64,000 nucleotides of DNA. It comes from Thomasclavelia ramosa DSM 1402 (lineage in GTDB: Bacteria > Bacillota_I > Bacilli_A > Erysipelotrichales > Coprobacillaceae). The notes under the pieces were generated by a model. The model was not told the DNA's origin and ran no database searches. It worked only from the letters and a program-made list of their open reading frames with translations. Below, one piece after another: positions 62,101 through 64,000 of this stretch. How positions within the stretch are numbered: the first letter of the stretch is position 1; every line of letters begins with the position of its first letter. A program made the translations under genes and the position numbers. The stretch spans positions 3,183,605-3,247,604 of the forward strand of contig NZ_CP036346.1 of the NCBI RefSeq assembly GCF_014131695.1, in the 5' to 3' direction.

Positions 62101-62997
62101 CTACTTTTTATTTAGAAAATTAGTAGTTGTTGATTCAACTTCCTTTTTTGCTTTCTCAATATGGAATAATTGAATATATACTGTTCTTATGATATTAATA
62201 ACATTTGTTGTAATCCAGTACAACGACATTGCTGCAGGCATTGTAGCAGCTAAGTAAACAATGAAGATCGTCATTACATTGTTCATTGTATTCATCGACT
62301 TCATTTGTTGACTAGGACGATATTTTGGTGAGCGTTTTGCCATTATTTGAGTAATTTGCATTGCAAAGAATTGTGTTCCTGCAACTAAAACCAATAAAAC
62401 AATATACGCAATATCCAAATCCATAATATGGCTGATTGGCTTAGCCCCTAAATTAATTCCAAAAATATATGTAGAATATAATATATCAATTCTTTGTACT
62501 GCTTGCCACATTGCAAACATGATTGGTAATGTAAGGAATGTTGCAAATGATCCAAACATACTTACATTATTCTTTTTATATAAATTTTGAATCTCTGCAT
62601 TTTGACGCATTTGTGAAGCTTGATCTTTACGCCCTTTATACTTACGTTGAATCTTTTCCATCTCTGGTTGTAATAATTGCATTTTTTGCGTTGAGACGGT
62701 TGATTTGATCATAATAGGTAAAGTGATAATATTAACGATAATTGTAACCCCAATTACCCCAAAAGCTACATTTCCTACATAATCATTAATGAATAAGATT
62801 CCTTTAGCTAAAGGAATTACAAAGATAAAATCAAACCACCCTGCATCAAATGACCAAGGAGTTGAACTTGTAATTGCCCTAGAAGCAATTAATTTACCGT
62901 TTGCATCAAGATTTTGTGCACATCCTGTCAAGATAGCAACTAAGAAAACTAAACAAAATACTTTTAAGATTTTTTTAGTCTTGTTATCTAACACCAT
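62101..62997 (-). CDS. yidC: membrane protein insertase YidC/SpoIIIJ
   Basis: A 298-residue insertase. Lipoprotein signal with lipobox AILTGCAQN (Cys about 26), then five membrane segments; MIKSTVSTQKMQLLQPEMEKIQRKYKGRKDQASQMRQNAEIQNLYKKNNVSMFGS is the conserved cytoplasmic hairpin. Places proteins in the membrane alone or with Sec. It starts one base after the rnpA stop. Confidence 0.96.
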   Translation of the reverse strand: MVLDNKTKKILKVFCLVFLVAILTGCAQNLDANGKLIASRAITSSTPWSFDAGWFDFIFVIPLAKGILFINDYVGNVAFGVIGVTIIVNIITLPIMIKSTVSTQKMQLLQPEMEKIQRKYKGRKDQASQMRQNAEIQNLYKKNNVSMFGSFATFLTLPIMFAMWQAVQRIDILYSTYIFGINLGAKPISHIMDLDIAYIVLLVLVAGTQFFAMQITQIMAKRSPKYRPSQQMKSMNTMNNVMTIFIVYLAATMPAAMSLYWITTNVINIIRTVYIQLFHIEKAKKEVESTTTNFLNKK

Positions 62998-63336
62998 TTA
63001 TTTTTCCATCCTTTTTAATATTTTTTTATATAAATATTTTAGCTCATTTAGATTAGAATTGAAATCTAAATCTAAATATTTATTTCTAATAATAACTATA
63101 TAATCATAATTATCATCGAAATTAATTGTTTGTTGAAGCATCATTCTGACTTGACGCTTAATTTTGTTACGAATTACTGCTTTTCCAAGTTTTTTGCTTA
63201 CTGATATCCCAATTCGAGCATGATCTAAATCATTTTTTAGGTAATATATAATGAAAGAACGATTAGCCATACTTTGTTTTTTCTTAATAATACGGCTAAA
63301 ATCTTCATTTTTTCGTACTCTAAATTCTTTTTTCAT
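62998..63336 (-). CDS. rnpA: ribonuclease P protein component
   Basis: A 112-residue basic protein. The RNR motif is KLGKAVIRNKIKRQVRMM; FIIYYLKNDLDHARIGISVSKK is typical. Matures the 5' end of tRNAs with the RNase P RNA. Located directly after rpmH, separated by a hairpin with a T-run. Confidence 0.96.
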   Translation of the reverse strand: MKKEFRVRKNEDFSRIIKKKQSMANRSFIIYYLKNDLDHARIGISVSKKLGKAVIRNKIKRQVRMMLQQTINFDDNYDYIVIIRNKYLDLDFNSNLNELKYLYKKILKRMEK

Positions 63337-63346
63337 AAATTTTTAG

Positions 63347-63375
63347 AAAAAAAACCCACCGTAAAGTGGATTTTT
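63347..63375 (-). terminator. attenuator hairpin between rpmH and rnpA
   Basis: AAAAATCCAC/GTGGGTTTTT (minus strand, one G-T pair) followed by TTTTTTTT. Partial termination here would give more rpmH than rnpA transcript. Confidence 0.75.
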
Positions 63376-63376
63376 C

Positions 63377-63511
63377 TTAAGCAGATAAGACTTTTCTTCC
63401 TCTTTTACGGCGACGTGCAAGTACTTTTCTTCCTCCTACAGTAGCCATTCTAGCTCTAAAACCATGAGTTTTTGATCTTTTTCTCTTATTTGGTTGATAT
63501 GTTCTTTTCAT
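63377..63511 (-). CDS. rpmH: 50S ribosomal protein L34
   Basis: A 44-residue basic protein, short enough to be missed by gene callers: [20 protein letters not shown] followed by [20 protein letters not shown] and VLSA. This is the full L34 sequence pattern. GGAGGTGTAATT precedes the ATG. First gene of the rpmH-rnpA-yidC-jag cluster next to the origin. Confidence 0.97.
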   Translation of the reverse strand: MKRTYQPNKRKRSKTHGFRARMATVGGRKVLARRRKRGRKVLSA

Positions 63512-63644
63512 TAATTACACCTCCAAAATTTTTTATACTTTTATACAAATAACATATGCCTCACCATTTTATATGAAAAAGCTCGTTAAGTCAATGAAAT
63601 TACGGGAAAAAGTATAATTAGGAAAATCTAACATTTTACAAATC

Positions 63645-63829
63645 TCACAAAATAATGTGAATTTTAAAAAATCTTTTTAGACAAATTTATTAATTCAGAT
63701 TTATTAAAATAGTTTATATTGTACAAAAGTCACATTAAATTGTGCTTTTCTTTTTGCTATTAAGAATAAAAAAACCTTAATTTATAAGGATTTTCTTGAT
63801 TTTCGATAAAAAGTAACATTATTTTGTGA
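63645..63829. repeat. three phased palindromes near the origin
   Basis: TCACAAAATAATGTGA at 63645-63660, TCACATTAAATTGTGC at 63730-63745 and TAACATTATTTTGTGA at 63814-63829. Flanks extend copies 2 and 3 toward AAAGTCACA-N6-TGTGACTTT. Centre-to-centre distances are 85 and 84 bases. None is a DnaA box. Confidence 0.6.
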
Positions 63830-63886
63830 CTTCTTTCTCGACGAATCTTGCTAATTAATCATAAATTAACCTAAACTTCACACAAC

Positions 63887-63928
63887 TTATGCACAAAGTC
63901 ATACCCTTATTTTTTACTATGTGAATAA
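63887..63928. promoter_or_regulatory. DnaA boxes
   Basis: TTATGCACA at 63887-63895 and its reverse-complement type TGTGAATAA at 63920-63928, both fitting TTATNCACA. More may follow beyond the window. Confidence 0.6.
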
Positions 63929-64000
63929 ATGTGAAAAACTCTCAAAGTGCTTGGAATAACAAATATGCTATTGTGAGTTTATTATGAACAGTAGTTTCTA

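Larger units (their letters stand above)
63512..64000. other. probable oriC-proximal region upstream of dnaA
   Basis: 489 bases without a gene. Contains the rpmH promoter region, three copies of a TCACA-N6-TGTGA palindrome and DnaA boxes TTATGCACA (63887-63895) and TTATTCACA (63920-63928, reverse strand). The arrangement L34 gene, AT-rich gap with DnaA boxes, suggests dnaA begins shortly after base 64000 on the plus strand. Confidence 0.6.

Noticed and set aside
1..64000. CRISPR arrays, insertion sequences, prophage genes, tRNA or rRNA genes
   Set aside because: No repeat-spacer pattern, transposase, integrase, phage structural gene or tRNA cloverleaf was recognised by reading; a tRNAscan or IS search was not possible here.

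Overview
This is a very AT-rich stretch of a bacterial chromosome from a low-GC Gram-positive, probably a gut Erysipelotrichia-type Firmicute (Thomasclavelia/Coprobacillus-like). That is inferred from codon use, strong AGGAGG ribosome sites, the many PTS genes, a Kdp system, LPXTG-like anchoring and the gene content. No 16S or other taxonomic marker is present. The right end (61.5-64 kb) carries rpmH-rnpA-yidC-jag followed by an AT-rich region with DnaA boxes, so the window very likely ends just upstream of dnaA at the replication origin. No tRNA, rRNA, IS element, prophage or CRISPR was seen.

Layout. 0-10 kb: an HD phosphohydrolase, then a minus-strand block with a lactose/cellobiose-type PTS (IIA, IIB, IIC), a GrdB-like small protein, a glycosylasparaginase, an M20 dipeptidase, CutC and a YitT membrane protein. 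It is preceded by an RDD protein and a LicR/BglG-type activator; matching palindromes sit before the PTS genes and before the activator. 10-17 kb: an ArsC-like protein, two zinc-phospholipase-like paralogs, an MFS protein, and a tandem pair of membrane proteins with degenerate kinase-like C-termini followed by a decayed third copy. 17-30 kb: kdpFABC (including a 29-residue KdpF), kdpDE, a second KdpDE-like pair without the KdpD sensor domains, and an amino-acid ABC transporter. A shared TTAATA-type repeat lies upstream of kdpF and kdpD.

30-46 kb: a large secreted metallophosphoesterase with a C-terminal wall-anchor-like tail, small regulators, an AraC/DUF3795/VOC operon, a CorC/HlyC protein, a MATE pump, an unusual EIIB-ROK fusion followed by a free EIIB and an RpiR regulator, then Nudix-MscS-small membrane protein-MnmE, and a Gfo/Idh oxidoreductase. 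46-61.5 kb: a membrane diguanylate cyclase; a LytTR/GHKL two-component system with a short amphipathic peptide gene downstream; an alpha-glucoside module (EIIA, two RpiR regulators, EIICB, GH4 6-phospho-glucosidase); a candidate small RNA; an AEC transporter; Rho; an MFS pump; a MerR pair; and a GNAT enzyme.

The strongest candidates for something undescribed are: (1) the LytTR/GHKL system with the unannotated 18-residue peptide (48585-48641) behind a 20-bp-period direct repeat; (2) a small RNA at about 56316-56414 with a consensus promoter and a C-rich anti-Shine-Dalgarno loop; (3) the EIIB-ROK fusion lacking the usual ROK kinase motifs; (4) a PTS operon that also encodes glycosylasparaginase and dipeptidase; and (5) three evenly spaced copies of an AAAGTCACA-N6-TGTGACTTT-like palindrome next to the origin.
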